Part shown: positions 7,565 through 16,549 of the stretch, one piece after another
How the letters are laid out: each line of letters starts with the position of its first letter
Position numbering within the stretch: position 1 is the first letter of the stretch
Translations under genes and position numbers: made by a program
Notes under the pieces: generated by a model
The model's input: the letters and a program-made list of their open reading frames with translations, nothing else
Database searches by the model: none
What the model was told of the DNA's origin: nothing
Source of the DNA: Lachnospiraceae bacterium
Lineage (GTDB): Bacteria; Bacillota; Clostridia; Lachnospirales; Lachnospiraceae
NCBI GenBank assembly: GCA_009774395.1
Contig: VSNQ01000032.1
Span: 1-37,037, forward strand
Direction: 5' to 3'
Length of the DNA stretch: 37,037 nucleotides

Positions 7565-8719
7565 TTATTTTCTGGTATAGCGGCGCAGCATTGGAATCAG
7601 CTCTTGCAAACAGCGGATTGTATAAGTAATTTCCTCCTCCGTAGTCAATATGCTAAAGCTAAAACGCAGCGTAGAATCAAGATACTGCTTTTCAACGCCA
7701 ATCGCCTTTAATGTGGCTGACGGCATCGGTTTATTGGAAGAACAGGCGCTTCCTGCCGATACGTAAATTCCTTTATCTTCAAGCGCATGAAGCATCACTT
7801 CACTTCTCACGCCTTGAATGGATACACTAACAACATGCGGCGCACTTGCAGTTCCTGTTAAACCATTGATTTTCACACCCTCGATCTGCGTTACCCCTTG
7901 AATAAAATGTTCCTTTAAGCCATATAAATAGCTGACTTTTTCATCAAGATCCTTATAAACCTCCTCGACTGCCAATGCCATTCCAGCAATAGCGGGTACA
8001 TTCTCTGTACCAGACCGCATTCCTTTCTGCTGCCCGCCGCCAAATATAATTGGCCGCACTTTCGCCTTTTCACTGATATAGAGGAATCCCATTCCCTTTG
8101 GCCCGTGGATTTTGTGTGCACTTACCGATAACAAGTCAATATTCATTCGCTTCGGATAAATGTGGAACTTTCCGAATCCCTGCACGGCATCACAGTGAAA
8201 CAGTGTCTGCGGATTCATGCGGTGAATGAGTTCTCCGGCTTCTGCAATCGGCTGTAAAGAACCAATTTCATTATTGGTATGCATAATTGACACTAAAATC
8301 GTACCGCGCGTCATTGCCTTTTCCAAGTCGCGCAGACTAATTACACCTTTGCTGTCGACTGGCAAATAAGTTACTTGAAATCCCTGTTCCTCTAAATAAG
8401 CACACGTTTGCAAAACTGCTGGATGTTCGATCCGTGTCGTAATAATATGCCGCCCTGCTCTGCCATTTGCATAAGCGCCACCAATTAAAGCAATATTATC
8501 TGATTCCGTACCACCAGAGGTAAATATAATTTCTTTTTCCTGAACCTTTAGATTTTTAGCAATTACTTCTTTTGCGTAACGGATATATCTTTCGCCCTCC
8601 ATCCCTTTCCGATGCATACTGGAAGGATTCCCATAGTCTTCACACAAAATCTGTGTCATCAGCGCCGCCACATTAGGCAGGCATTTTGTCGTAGCTGAAT
8701 TGTCCAAATAAACTTCCAT
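7565..8719 (-). CDS. Cysteine desulfurase (NifS/IscS family, probable ThiI partner)
   Basis: A 384-residue PLP enzyme that removes sulfur from cysteine as an enzyme-bound persulfide. YLDNSATT is at the N-terminus, the PLP lysine is K203 in SAHKIHGPKG, and the persulfide cysteine is C326 in SAGSACSS, on the short loop typical of the NifS/IscS branch. Adjacency to thiI parallels Bacillus nifZ-thiI, where the desulfurase feeds 4-thiouridine synthesis; a separate Fe-S role is possible. ATG at 8719 (GAAGGTG eight bases upstream) is preferred to GTG at 8728. Confidence 0.93.
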   Translation of the reverse strand: MEVYLDNSATTKCLPNVAALMTQILCEDYGNPSSMHRKGMEGERYIRYAKEVIAKNLKVQEKEIIFTSGGTESDNIALIGGAYANGRAGRHIITTRIEHPAVLQTCAYLEEQGFQVTYLPVDSKGVISLRDLEKAMTRGTILVSIMHTNNEIGSLQPIAEAGELIHRMNPQTLFHCDAVQGFGKFHIYPKRMNIDLLSVSAHKIHGPKGMGFLYISEKAKVRPIIFGGGQQKGMRSGTENVPAIAGMALAVEEVYKDLDEKVSYLYGLKEHFIQGVTQIEGVKINGLTGTASAPHVVSVSIQGVRSEVMLHALEDKGIYVSAGSACSSNKPMPSATLKAIGVEKQYLDSTLRFSFSILTTEEEITYTIRCLQELIPMLRRYTRK

Positions 8720-8749
8720 TCTATTCACACCTTCAATGTATCTAATTCC

Positions 8750-8765
8750 ATAAGGAGCCCCTTAT
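8750..8765. promoter_or_regulatory. Perfect palindrome upstream of the cysteine desulfurase gene
   Basis: ATAAGG-AGCC-CCTTAT is a perfect 6-bp dyad with a 4-base centre, 31 bases upstream of the desulfurase start. It could be a leader hairpin or an operator. No regulator is identified. Confidence 0.4.
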
Positions 8766-8824
8766 CTTATTCTATAAATATGCACATTCCCACAATTTGG
8801 TGCTTTGATTGTGTAAGCTTATTC

Positions 8825-10954
8825 CTACGCTTTGCCGCTTTTGGAATGCTGTTTTACATAATCTAGCACTGCCTGATTATCTTCTGGCATACAACAACCG
8901 ACAATACATTCCCCATCATTATCTGTACAACGCATAATACTACCTTCCAATGGGCTTGCCCCTTGTATTACAAAATTCGGGATATCAACTTTCACCGATT
9001 TTCCAATAAAACGCGTAAACTGCATATTCGTGGTTGAAAAAGCAAATCCATTCGCACTGATATTCACCATTTTCCCATTTACAGATTCTTTTACGCCATC
9101 TACCGTAATCGCACAGGCATCTGAAACCAGAATCCGCTCATACTTTCTTCGATTTACAACAGAAGGGCTGGAAGTCAGCACCACCTTAAACCAACCATCG
9201 CCCTTATCTTTTAAAGGCGTTATCTTGGCATCATTCCAGTGATAAAGCACATTTTCAACCGCAACGTGCAAATGGAACAATTGATTTTTTGTACGAATTG
9301 CCGCAGCTGCCTTCTCATCATACAGCCGGATTATTAAATCCTTACCCGATTGCTCGCAGACTTCCCCCCTGTATTCTTGGCTGCTGTTTGCTGCGGATAC
9401 TCCTGTTTGTGCATATACAACAGAAACTTTCATTCCTGCCTTTACATCCTGTACACCCATAAAGCCGCCATCGCCGAGTTCCTCCATCAGCCTTCCCACA
9501 ACGTTTTCAATCTTGTTGACATTGGCGGCAGTTTCTCCATATTTATTCAGCATTGCCTTTGTTGTAGCATCTGCATCGCTAATGCTTTCTGTCATCACCT
9601 GCATGACATCGCAAATCTGCTGCATATTGTTGACCATATTTTGGTTGGAACTTTCGACTTCTTTCATAGCAGAATCAATTACGCCGATATGGCTTCCCAT
9701 CTGTGTTGAATCATTGGTAATGGTTACAACACTTTCATTTACTTTATTGACATTCTGTGTTGCTACCTGTATTAATTCCAGCGTTTTAGTAATGGACTGC
9801 GTCATTTTATCCGCCGTTTCCTCCAAATGCTGCAACGCCGTTAAAATACGGCTAGAAGAGCTCTGTGTTCCCATACTAAGATTTCTAATTTCATCTGCCA
9901 CAACAGCAAAGCCTTTTCCGGCTTCCCCTGCGCGCGCCGCTTCAATCGAAGCATTAAGCGCCAGCAAGTTGGTCTGCGAAGTAATGCCGGAAATGGTTCC
10001 CGTTTCCTCCTTAACCATCACAAACTCGCTGCGAAACTCATTTAAAACCTTTTCCACCTCAGCAGACAGTTCCGCCATCATATTTGTAGAATCCACAACA
10101 CCGGCGAGCGCCTGCGAACTTTCCTGCGCATGCGAAACAGATTCCTGTACCAACTGCATCATCTGTTCCACCAGTCCAGCCACATTCTGCACCTGTGTAT
10201 TAATTTCCGTGGTCATATCCATTGAGGACATTGTTTTCTGATAGAGCACACCATTATTATTGGCAAGCTCTGTCATACCTGAAACCACATTTCCGGCGCC
10301 CTGTTTGTTTTCATCAGCAAGTTCGCGCACTACAATCACACCATCTACAATTGCATTGCTTGCGGTTTTTACCTTCGCAATGGTTTCCACAACTCTTTTT
10401 AAATTACTTTTAATAGACTCTGTCAGTGCATTATCCGATTGGCACATATGATCAATAGAGAGAATGTAACAACCATAACAAAGCATAATACAGCCTAACT
10501 GAAGCAGATAATCCTTAATATCTTTCGCTGCATTCATCCCTTGCATATAACGGTAAACAATACTTCCGACTACTACAATCGTATTCGTAATTGCACAACG
10601 AATAATATATTTCTTATCCTTATATAAAATCACCATACTTGTAATTGGAAAAATATAAGCAAATGTTATCGCTGATTCCGAGGTACAGATTACAAATGTA
10701 TAAAAAATACCATACCCAACTGCAAGGATATCCTTGTAAAACGCAATCTCCATCCCTTTTATTTTTAAGACTGCAAGTCCAATAAAATATGGTATCCAAC
10801 ACACTAGAAAATATACGGTTATGTATCCAGACGTATGCTGCCCTCGCATTGATTCTCCCGCGCATAATGCGGAAAGAAGTACATTTACGACAAGCCAAAC
10901 CAACATTGCTTTGCGGTTTGCACTCTTTTTAAACACTTCTTCATTGTATTCCAT
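8825..10954 (-). CDS. Methyl-accepting chemotaxis protein with C-terminal PilZ domain
   Basis: A 709-residue receptor. Six hydrophobic segments lie between about residues 17 and 167, with very short loops, so it has a membrane-embedded sensor rather than a large external domain. A long cytoplasmic coiled coil follows, with the MCP hairpin signature (QTNLLALNASIEAARAGEAG, about 327-346). The C-terminal part looks like a YcgR-type domain plus PilZ, with RRKYER at 602-607 and NISANG at 631-636, the two c-di-GMP-binding motifs. It probably links chemotaxis signalling to c-di-GMP. ATG at 10954 has a GGGAAGGG-type site; the longer frame to 11023 is encoded by element B and was rejected. Confidence 0.88.
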   Translation of the reverse strand: MEYNEEVFKKSANRKAMLVWLVVNVLLSALCAGESMRGQHTSGYITVYFLVCWIPYFIGLAVLKIKGMEIAFYKDILAVGYGIFYTFVICTSESAITFAYIFPITSMVILYKDKKYIIRCAITNTIVVVGSIVYRYMQGMNAAKDIKDYLLQLGCIMLCYGCYILSIDHMCQSDNALTESIKSNLKRVVETIAKVKTASNAIVDGVIVVRELADENKQGAGNVVSGMTELANNNGVLYQKTMSSMDMTTEINTQVQNVAGLVEQMMQLVQESVSHAQESSQALAGVVDSTNMMAELSAEVEKVLNEFRSEFVMVKEETGTISGITSQTNLLALNASIEAARAGEAGKGFAVVADEIRNLSMGTQSSSSRILTALQHLEETADKMTQSITKTLELIQVATQNVNKVNESVVTITNDSTQMGSHIGVIDSAMKEVESSNQNMVNNMQQICDVMQVMTESISDADATTKAMLNKYGETAANVNKIENVVGRLMEELGDGGFMGVQDVKAGMKVSVVYAQTGVSAANSSQEYRGEVCEQSGKDLIIRLYDEKAAAAIRTKNQLFHLHVAVENVLYHWNDAKITPLKDKGDGWFKVVLTSSPSVVNRRKYERILVSDACAITVDGVKESVNGKMVNISANGFAFSTTNMQFTRFIGKSVKVDIPNFVIQGASPLEGSIMRCTDNDGECIVGCCMPEDNQAVLDYVKQHSKSGKA

Positions 10955-10983
10955 ATACGTTTCCCTTCCCTCGGCCGTTTTTA

Positions 10984-11087
10984 TATACTCACAAACGATT
11001 AGATTTTCCTTTCTGCACAGCACGTATTGTCCGCTTTTACAATATAGGCTGTGCAGAAATTGGGAAATCTTAACGGTCGTTAGTATA
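10984..11087. repeat. Palindromic element B, copy 1
   Basis: An inverted repeat of about 104 bp with ends TATACTCAC and GTTAGTATA and an inner stem TTCTGCACAGC/GCTGTGCAGAA. The loop begins ACGTATTGTCCG. It is clearly homologous to 14488-14588. It lies immediately upstream of the chemoreceptor gene and accounts for the spurious N-terminal extension of that frame. Confidence 0.8.
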
Positions 11088-11172
11088 ATACAGGTATCCC
11101 TATATGAAATCTTATCACATTATAAAATATTTTTCCAGTTATCTTACGAAATTCAACAAACTATCATTTATT

Positions 11173-11931
11173 TTAAGGTTCCAAAAAATACATTATCCAT
11201 GCCATTACCGTGAATCCGGCTGTTTCCGTTCTTAAAATCCGCTTACCTAATGTAATGGGGGTCACGCCCTGTGCAGCGGCTTCCTGAATTTCTGCTTCCT
11301 CAAATCCGCCCTCCGGTCCGATAAACACAGCGACCGCCTGCCCTACAGCAATACTTTCAATCGCCCGTCTTGTTCCCTCCATGCCAGAAGCTCCGACAAG
11401 ACGTTCCTCCATCTCGTAAGGAACCAGCTTAACGTCCATCTGCTCTGCATATGCAAGCGCCTCTGCCAAGGACATGACTTCCCGTATCTGCGGCACTATG
11501 GCACGCTTACTCTGTTTTGCCGCCGCCTCTGCAATCCCCTGCCAGCGGGCAATTTTTGCCTTTGCTTTTTTATCCTCCAACTTAACGATGCACCGCTTCA
11601 TAGCAACCGGAATAATCTCATAAACGCCAAGCTCTGTCATTTTCTGAATAATCAGCTCCATTTTATCCCCTTTAGGAATTCCCTGAAACAAATAGATCTT
11701 GGCTGGAAGTTCTACGCCGTCCTCCTTAATGAAACGCAGACGGCAAACTATCTCGGACTCCATAAAAGCTTCAATACCGCAGCGGTAATCCCTACCATCT
11801 ATACCGTTACTTATGCTTATTTCCTCGCCAATTTTCAAACGTAGGACATTTTTAATATGATTTACGTCTGTCCCACGAATCAGAATGGTCTTTTCTCCTA
11901 TCTGCGAGGGTTCTACAAAAAAATGATACAT
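11173..11931 (-). CDS. rsmE: 16S rRNA (uracil(1498)-N3)-methyltransferase RsmE
   Basis: A 252-residue SPOUT methyltransferase that makes m3U1498 in 16S rRNA. An N-terminal PUA-like part (MYHFFVEPSQIGEKTILIRG, NHIKNVLRLK) precedes the knotted SPOUT domain with IGPEGGFEEAE and LGKRILRTETA. The length is normal. AGGAGA precedes ATG 11931 by 11 bases. It follows prmA by 41 bases and is the last gene of the heat-shock operon, a common Firmicute arrangement. Confidence 0.94.
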   Translation of the reverse strand: MYHFFVEPSQIGEKTILIRGTDVNHIKNVLRLKIGEEISISNGIDGRDYRCGIEAFMESEIVCRLRFIKEDGVELPAKIYLFQGIPKGDKMELIIQKMTELGVYEIIPVAMKRCIVKLEDKKAKAKIARWQGIAEAAAKQSKRAIVPQIREVMSLAEALAYAEQMDVKLVPYEMEERLVGASGMEGTRRAIESIAVGQAVAVFIGPEGGFEEAEIQEAAAQGVTPITLGKRILRTETAGFTVMAWIMYFLEP

Positions 11932-11972
11932 ATTTCGTATATTCTCCTATATTCTAAAGCCATTTCCAGGTT

Positions 11973-12941
11973 TTAAAACGATTTCCGTGCAGTTATACTG
12001 ACCCATTCACCTTGATAACAAACATCCAAAATCTCCATATTGGCAGCTTCCACGGCTTCCCTAACAGTCTGCTCCTTATTGTCAATAATACCTGAAGTAA
12101 TATAAATCCCGCCCTTTTTCAAATGCGGATAAATCACTGGTGTCAGTGGTACTAGTACATCCGCAAGGATATTGGCTACCACTATATCATATTTTTCATA
12201 ACCTGCCCAATCCTGCACTTCCTTATCAGTTATAATATTCCCAATCTTTAAGGCAAACGAATCCATTGGAATATGATTTACTTCCATATTCTCCCGCACT
12301 GCCTCCATCGCGCATGGATCCAGATCTGTGCCTGCGGCTTTGTTAATCCCATACATCAGCGAAACAATCGAAAGAATCCCGCTTCCAGTGCCAACATCCA
12401 ACAAAACAGTATCTGGTGTAATGTACTTCTTCAATTGCCGGATACACAACTGTGTGGTTTCATGCATTCCTGTACCGAACGCCGTTCCCGGATCGATATG
12501 AAGGATTTTCTTATCTTTGTCCTCCTCCTTTACTTCCTCCCATGAAGGAATTACCAATAAATCATCAATATAAAACTGGTGAAAATACTGCTTCCAATTA
12601 TTAATCCAATCAATATCCTCCGTTTCCGATACCAAAACAGAACCTTCTCCAATCTCCATAAAATCACGCAGTGCTTCCAGTTCATTATGAATATCTCTAA
12701 CGACCTGATCGGTATCAATCGGCGTATGCTCGTCCTCCTCCAAGAAAAAACTTAGATAAGCTATGCCATCGTCTTCTGGTGCATCCGGAAGGATATCTAC
12801 AAACATCTGTTCCTTTTCTAACGGTGTCAACGGCACTTTATCCTCTATCTGTGCACCCTCTAACCCAATATCATACAATGTACTTATAATAATATCCTCT
12901 GCTTCTGTAATTGTTTTTACTGTAAATTTTTTCCACTTCAC
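11973..12941 (-). CDS. prmA: Ribosomal protein L11 methyltransferase PrmA
   Basis: A 322-residue class I methyltransferase that trimethylates ribosomal protein L11. The N-terminal L11-recognition part (VKTITEAEDIIISTLYDIGL) precedes the SAM fold with LLDVGTGSGILSI, the DLDPCAMEAVREN acid, and VVANILADVLVPL. GTG at 12941 is chosen because GGGGGTG lies just upstream and residue alignment begins there. The open frame continues to 13121, but those 60 codons run through two intergenic hairpins and look non-coding. It follows dnaJ. Confidence 0.92.
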   Translation of the reverse strand: MKWKKFTVKTITEAEDIIISTLYDIGLEGAQIEDKVPLTPLEKEQMFVDILPDAPEDDGIAYLSFFLEEDEHTPIDTDQVVRDIHNELEALRDFMEIGEGSVLVSETEDIDWINNWKQYFHQFYIDDLLVIPSWEEVKEEDKDKKILHIDPGTAFGTGMHETTQLCIRQLKKYITPDTVLLDVGTGSGILSIVSLMYGINKAAGTDLDPCAMEAVRENMEVNHIPMDSFALKIGNIITDKEVQDWAGYEKYDIVVANILADVLVPLTPVIYPHLKKGGIYITSGIIDNKEQTVREAVEAANMEILDVCYQGEWVSITARKSF

Positions 12942-13013
12942 AACCGCACCCCCATTCAAATCAACCCCATATGCAATCGAACAGGAAAGAGCCATCTTCC
13001 CCTTCTTGCGCGC

Positions 13014-13057
13014 CGGGCACTCGTCAGCTTTGCTGACATTTTTCCTTTGAGTGCCCG
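13014..13057. other. Nested hairpin upstream of prmA
   Basis: CGGGCACTC (13014-13022) pairs with GAGTGCCCG (13049-13057). An inner stem GTCAGC/GCTGAC (13023-13028, 13032-13037) lies within it. It sits in the 5' leader of prmA on the dnaJ-prmA transcript, so it may modulate prmA expression, or it may simply be an intergenic repeat. Confidence 0.6.
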
Positions 13058-13070
13058 TGTGCATAAAAAT

Positions 13071-13107
13071 GCTTGCAAAAGCAGTTCCACCATACGCTTT
13101 CGCAAGC
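13071..13107 (-). terminator. Terminator-like hairpin after dnaJ
   Basis: On the minus strand GCTTGCGAAAGC pairs with GCTTTTGCAAGC (13096-13107 and 13071-13082) and is followed by ATTTTTAT. This could terminate part of the heat-shock transcript before prmA and rsmE. Confidence 0.55.
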
Positions 13108-13163
13108 ATTCCATTTCTCATCTTAATGAAGAACTGTTAAAGAATTAATCCAGTTCCTTAGAT

Positions 13164-14333
13164 CTATTTCGTAAAAAAATTCTTTTTCTTTTTCTTCTTA
13201 TCGTCTATAGATTCGTTGGCTTCCATATTTTTCACAGATTCCAATGTGTTTCCGGTTTCATTGTCAAATTTACGCAAAAGTTCTCTTGCCTCACTCGATA
13301 GTTTATCGGGTACTTGTACCACCAGCGTTACATAGTGATCGCCGCGAATATCTTTATTTCTAAGGGACGGAACACCTTTTCCGCGCAGACGTACACGGGT
13401 ATCTGTCTGTGTGCCTGCTTTCACGTCATACACCACTTTTCCGTCCACCGTGTCAATTAATATCTCACCGCCGAGTGCTGCAACTGCAAACGACATCGGA
13501 ACCGTAGAAAAGATATTCATATCCTGACGCTGGAAAATTGGATGCCTGTCGACTACAACTTCGACAAGTAAATCACCTCTCGGCCCGCCATTGACACCAG
13601 GTTCTCCTTTGTCACGAATACGCACACTCTGTCCATTGTCAATGCCAGCCGGAATAGAAACTTGTATCTTCTTCCTACCCGAAATATAACCACTGCCATG
13701 ACAGTCTGGGCATTTATCTTTAATGGTCTTACCCGTACCGTTACAGTCTGGGCAGACCTGTGAATTACGGATTGTGCCAAACGGTGTCTGATGCTGTGTC
13801 ACAACCTGACCGCGCCCGCCACAGCGATGACACGTTTCTGGTGAGGTTCCCTGCTTTGCACCTGTTCCATTACAGGTCTTGCAGGTATCCTTTAGATTCA
13901 GATCCAGTTCTTTCTCCACACCAAATACAGCTTCCTCAAACGTAATGCGGACGCTTGTGCGCAGATTTGCCCCCTTCATCGGCCCGTTGCTTCTCGAACT
14001 CCGACTGCCGCCTCCAAAGAAATCGCCAAAGATATCGCCGAAGATATCAGAGAAATCAGCCCCGCCGAAGTCAAATCCACCAAAGCCTCCTGCTCCGCCG
14101 CCTTCGAAGGCAGAATGTCCAAATTGATCATACTGACGCCTTTTGTCAGGATCACTAAGCACTGCATATGCTTCAGAAGCCTCTTTGAATTTCTTCTCCG
14201 CCTCCTCATCACCAGGGTTCATATCCGGATGATACTTTTTAGCAAGCTGCCTGTATGCTTTTTTAATGGTCGCATCGTCAGCGCCTCTCTCGACGCCTAG
14301 CACTTCATAATAATCTCTTTTCTGCTCTGCCAT
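13164..14333 (-). CDS. dnaJ: Chaperone protein DnaJ
   Basis: A 389-residue Hsp40 with the full type I layout. It has a J domain with the HPD motif (YHPDMNPGD, near residue 36), a Gly/Phe-rich linker (about 75-110), four zinc motifs (CKTCNGTG, CHRCGGRG, CPDCNGTG, CPDCHGSG) and a C-terminal substrate-binding part. The protein ends in a lysine run. It stimulates DnaK ATPase and delivers unfolded clients. It lies 266 bases downstream of dnaK, a gap that contains two palindromic structures. Confidence 0.97.
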   Translation of the reverse strand: MAEQKRDYYEVLGVERGADDATIKKAYRQLAKKYHPDMNPGDEEAEKKFKEASEAYAVLSDPDKRRQYDQFGHSAFEGGGAGGFGGFDFGGADFSDIFGDIFGDFFGGGSRSSRSNGPMKGANLRTSVRITFEEAVFGVEKELDLNLKDTCKTCNGTGAKQGTSPETCHRCGGRGQVVTQHQTPFGTIRNSQVCPDCNGTGKTIKDKCPDCHGSGYISGRKKIQVSIPAGIDNGQSVRIRDKGEPGVNGGPRGDLLVEVVVDRHPIFQRQDMNIFSTVPMSFAVAALGGEILIDTVDGKVVYDVKAGTQTDTRVRLRGKGVPSLRNKDIRGDHYVTLVVQVPDKLSSEARELLRKFDNETGNTLESVKNMEANESIDDKKKKKKNFFTK

Positions 14334-14452
14334 GTTAATCCATGCCTTTCTATGTTTAAACTGTAACCTTTTTCATATAAAACTTAGAAGTTTTTAGGAA
14401 CTGCGCAGAACTAACCTGCAAACACATCTATTAATTCTAAACAATTCCTTAG

Positions 14453-14474
14453 CGCCGCGCCATTTGGCGCGGCG
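14453..14474. other. GC-rich hairpin in the dnaK-dnaJ gap
   Basis: CGCCGCGCC (14453-14461) pairs perfectly with GGCGCGGCG (14466-14474) around an ATTT loop. There is no clear T run on the transcribed strand, so it is more likely an mRNA-stabilising or processing hairpin, or a repeat, than a terminator. Bases 14396-14449 beside it have ends like element A (AGGAACTG and CAATTCCT) and may be a shortened copy. Confidence 0.6.
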
Positions 14475-14487
14475 TCTTACCACTTCC

Positions 14488-14588
14488 TATACTCACGAAC
14501 GATTCGTTTTCCCTTCAACACAGCACGTATTGTCCGTTTATGCATTATAAGCAGTGTTGAAATTAGGAAAGCTTAACGCTCACTGGTA
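14488..14588. repeat. Palindromic element B, copy 2
   Basis: A second copy of the element at 10984-11087, with the same ends (TATACTCAC) and the same loop (ACGTATTGTCCG). Its inner stem is TTCAACAC/GTGTTGAA, where copy 1 has TTCTGCAC/GTGCAGAA, so both arms changed together. It sits just after the dnaK stop. Confidence 0.8.
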
Positions 14589-14599
14589 CGTCTTTCATC

Positions 14600-16471
14600 T
14601 TATACTTCTCTGTAATCTCCGTCTACAACATCATCTGCTGTTGTTGTATTGTCCGTTTGTGCTGCGCCGCCCATATCACCCATATCCGGGCCTGCGCCAC
14701 CAGCTCCCTGCATATTTTCATACATCTTCGTAAAGAGATTCTGCGCCTTAGACATTAATGCCTCCTGCTTGCTCTTTAACTCGGCAACCTGATCTTCGGT
14801 CATCTCCGCATCTTTTGTGCTCTCAAGGAAGGACTTTAACTCATTTAAGTCTGCTTCCAAAGATGCTTTTTCATTGGCGTCAATCTTATCACCAACCTCG
14901 CCCAATGCTTTCTCTGTCTGGAATACAAAGGAATCTGCATCATTGCGCGCGTCAATTGCCTCCTTACGCTTTCTATCCTGTGCTTCGTACTCTGCTGCTT
15001 CCTTTACTGCCTTCTCGATATCTTCATCAGACATATTTGAACCTGCTGTAATTGTAATATGCTGTTCTTTGCCTGTTCCTAAATCCTTAGCAGATACATT
15101 TACAATACCATTTGCATCGATATCGAATGTAACCTCAATCTGTGGAACACCACGTCTTGCAGGAGGAATCCCATCAAGACGGAACTGTCCAAGAGATTTA
15201 TTATCTCTTGCAAATTGACGTTCACCTTGAACAACATTGATATCTACTGCGGTCTGATTGTCTGCCGCTGTTGAGAAAATTTGGCTCTTCTTGGTCGGGA
15301 TGGTTGTATTACGTTCAATTAACTTTGTTGCTACGCCGCCCATTGTTTCAATAGAAAGTGAAAGCGGTGTTACATCGAGCAGAAGGATTTCGCCTGCACC
15401 TGCATCGCCGGCAAGCTTACCACCTTGAATAGATGCACCGATTGCAACACATTCATCGGGATTTAAGGACTTACTTGGCTCTTTACCTGTAAGCTGTCTT
15501 ACCTTATCCTGTACTGCCGGAATACGTGTAGAACCGCCAACTAACAATACCTGACCAATTTCAGAAGAAGTCAGTCCCGCGTCTTTTAATGCATTCTGCA
15601 CGGGAATTGCTGTCCGCTCTACTAAATCATGTGTTAATTCATCAAATTTTGCCCTTGTCAAATCCATGTCAAAATGCTTCGGGCCTTCTGCTGTTGCTGT
15701 AATAAACGGCAGATTAATATTGGTCGTTGTTGCAGAAGAAAGTTCCTTCTTTGCCTTCTCCGCTGCTTCCTTTAAACGCTGCATTGCCATTTTATCGCCG
15801 GAAAGGTCAATGCCCTCCTGCTTTTTAAACTCCTCGGTCATCCACTGAATCAATTTATTATCAAAATCGTCACCGCCAAGATGTGTGTCACCGTTTGTCG
15901 CCAACACTTCGATAACGCCGTCGCCTATTTCAATAATCGATACATCAAATGTACCACCGCCAAGGTCATATACTAAAATTTTCTGCTCTTTTTCATTGTC
16001 CAAACCATAGGCAAGCGCTGCAGCAGTCGGCTCATTAATAATACGCTTTACATCTAAGCCTGCAATTTTACCTGCATCCTTCGTTGCCTGACGCTGTGCA
16101 TCGTTAAAATATGCCGGAACTGTAATAACTGCTTCTGAAACTTTCTCACCCAGATAGCTTTCTGCATCCGCCTTTAACTTCTGAAGAATCATTGCAGAAA
16201 TCTGCTGTGGCGAATATTTCTTGTCATCAATCGTTCTGCCGTGGTCAGTACCCATATCTCTTTTAATGGAAGCAATTGTCTTCTCTGCATTGGTAACAGC
16301 CTGACGCTTTGCCGGTTCTCCGACAAGACGCTCACCGGTCTTTGTAAACGCCACTACGGACGGCGTTGTCCTTGCACCCTCTGTATTTGCAATAACGGTA
16401 GGCTTACCACCCTCCATAACAGCTACGCAGCTATTTGTTGTACCTAAGTCAATACCAATAATCTTACTCAT
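14600..16471 (-). CDS. dnaK: Chaperone protein DnaK (Hsp70)
   Basis: A 623-residue Hsp70. The N-terminal ATPase has the IGIDLGTTNSCVAV, VYDLGGGTFDVSIIEIG and VLLVGGSTRIPAVQ signatures. The substrate-binding domain follows (LLLDVTPLSLSIETMGG, then NTTIPTKKSQIFSTA), then a helical lid and a Gly/Met-rich tail ending DDVVDGDYREV. It is full length for the Gram-positive form, which lacks one short insert found in the proteobacterial protein. AGGAGG precedes ATG 16471. It lies between grpE and dnaJ in the CIRCE-controlled operon. Confidence 0.98.
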   Translation of the reverse strand: MSKIIGIDLGTTNSCVAVMEGGKPTVIANTEGARTTPSVVAFTKTGERLVGEPAKRQAVTNAEKTIASIKRDMGTDHGRTIDDKKYSPQQISAMILQKLKADAESYLGEKVSEAVITVPAYFNDAQRQATKDAGKIAGLDVKRIINEPTAAALAYGLDNEKEQKILVYDLGGGTFDVSIIEIGDGVIEVLATNGDTHLGGDDFDNKLIQWMTEEFKKQEGIDLSGDKMAMQRLKEAAEKAKKELSSATTTNINLPFITATAEGPKHFDMDLTRAKFDELTHDLVERTAIPVQNALKDAGLTSSEIGQVLLVGGSTRIPAVQDKVRQLTGKEPSKSLNPDECVAIGASIQGGKLAGDAGAGEILLLDVTPLSLSIETMGGVATKLIERNTTIPTKKSQIFSTAADNQTAVDINVVQGERQFARDNKSLGQFRLDGIPPARRGVPQIEVTFDIDANGIVNVSAKDLGTGKEQHITITAGSNMSDEDIEKAVKEAAEYEAQDRKRKEAIDARNDADSFVFQTEKALGEVGDKIDANEKASLEADLNELKSFLESTKDAEMTEDQVAELKSKQEALMSKAQNLFTKMYENMQGAGGAGPDMGDMGGAAQTDNTTTADDVVDGDYREV

Positions 16472-16549
16472 GATTTTATTCCTCCTATTGAAAAATCATA
16501 TATAATAAAATAATAAATACCTATCAAATCTAAATAAAACATAAAACCG

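Noticed and set aside
9513..10241. Long plus-strand frame of 242 codons antisense to the chemoreceptor
   Set aside because: It is a shadow of the conserved signalling domain, with no ribosome site and low-complexity composition.
10955..11023. N-terminal extension of the PilZ chemoreceptor
   Set aside because: The extra 23 codons overlap palindromic element B, and a ribosome site precedes the ATG at 10954.
12942..13121. 60-residue extension of PrmA
   Set aside because: It is encoded by two intergenic hairpins. GTG 12941 has a ribosome site and the family-like start.
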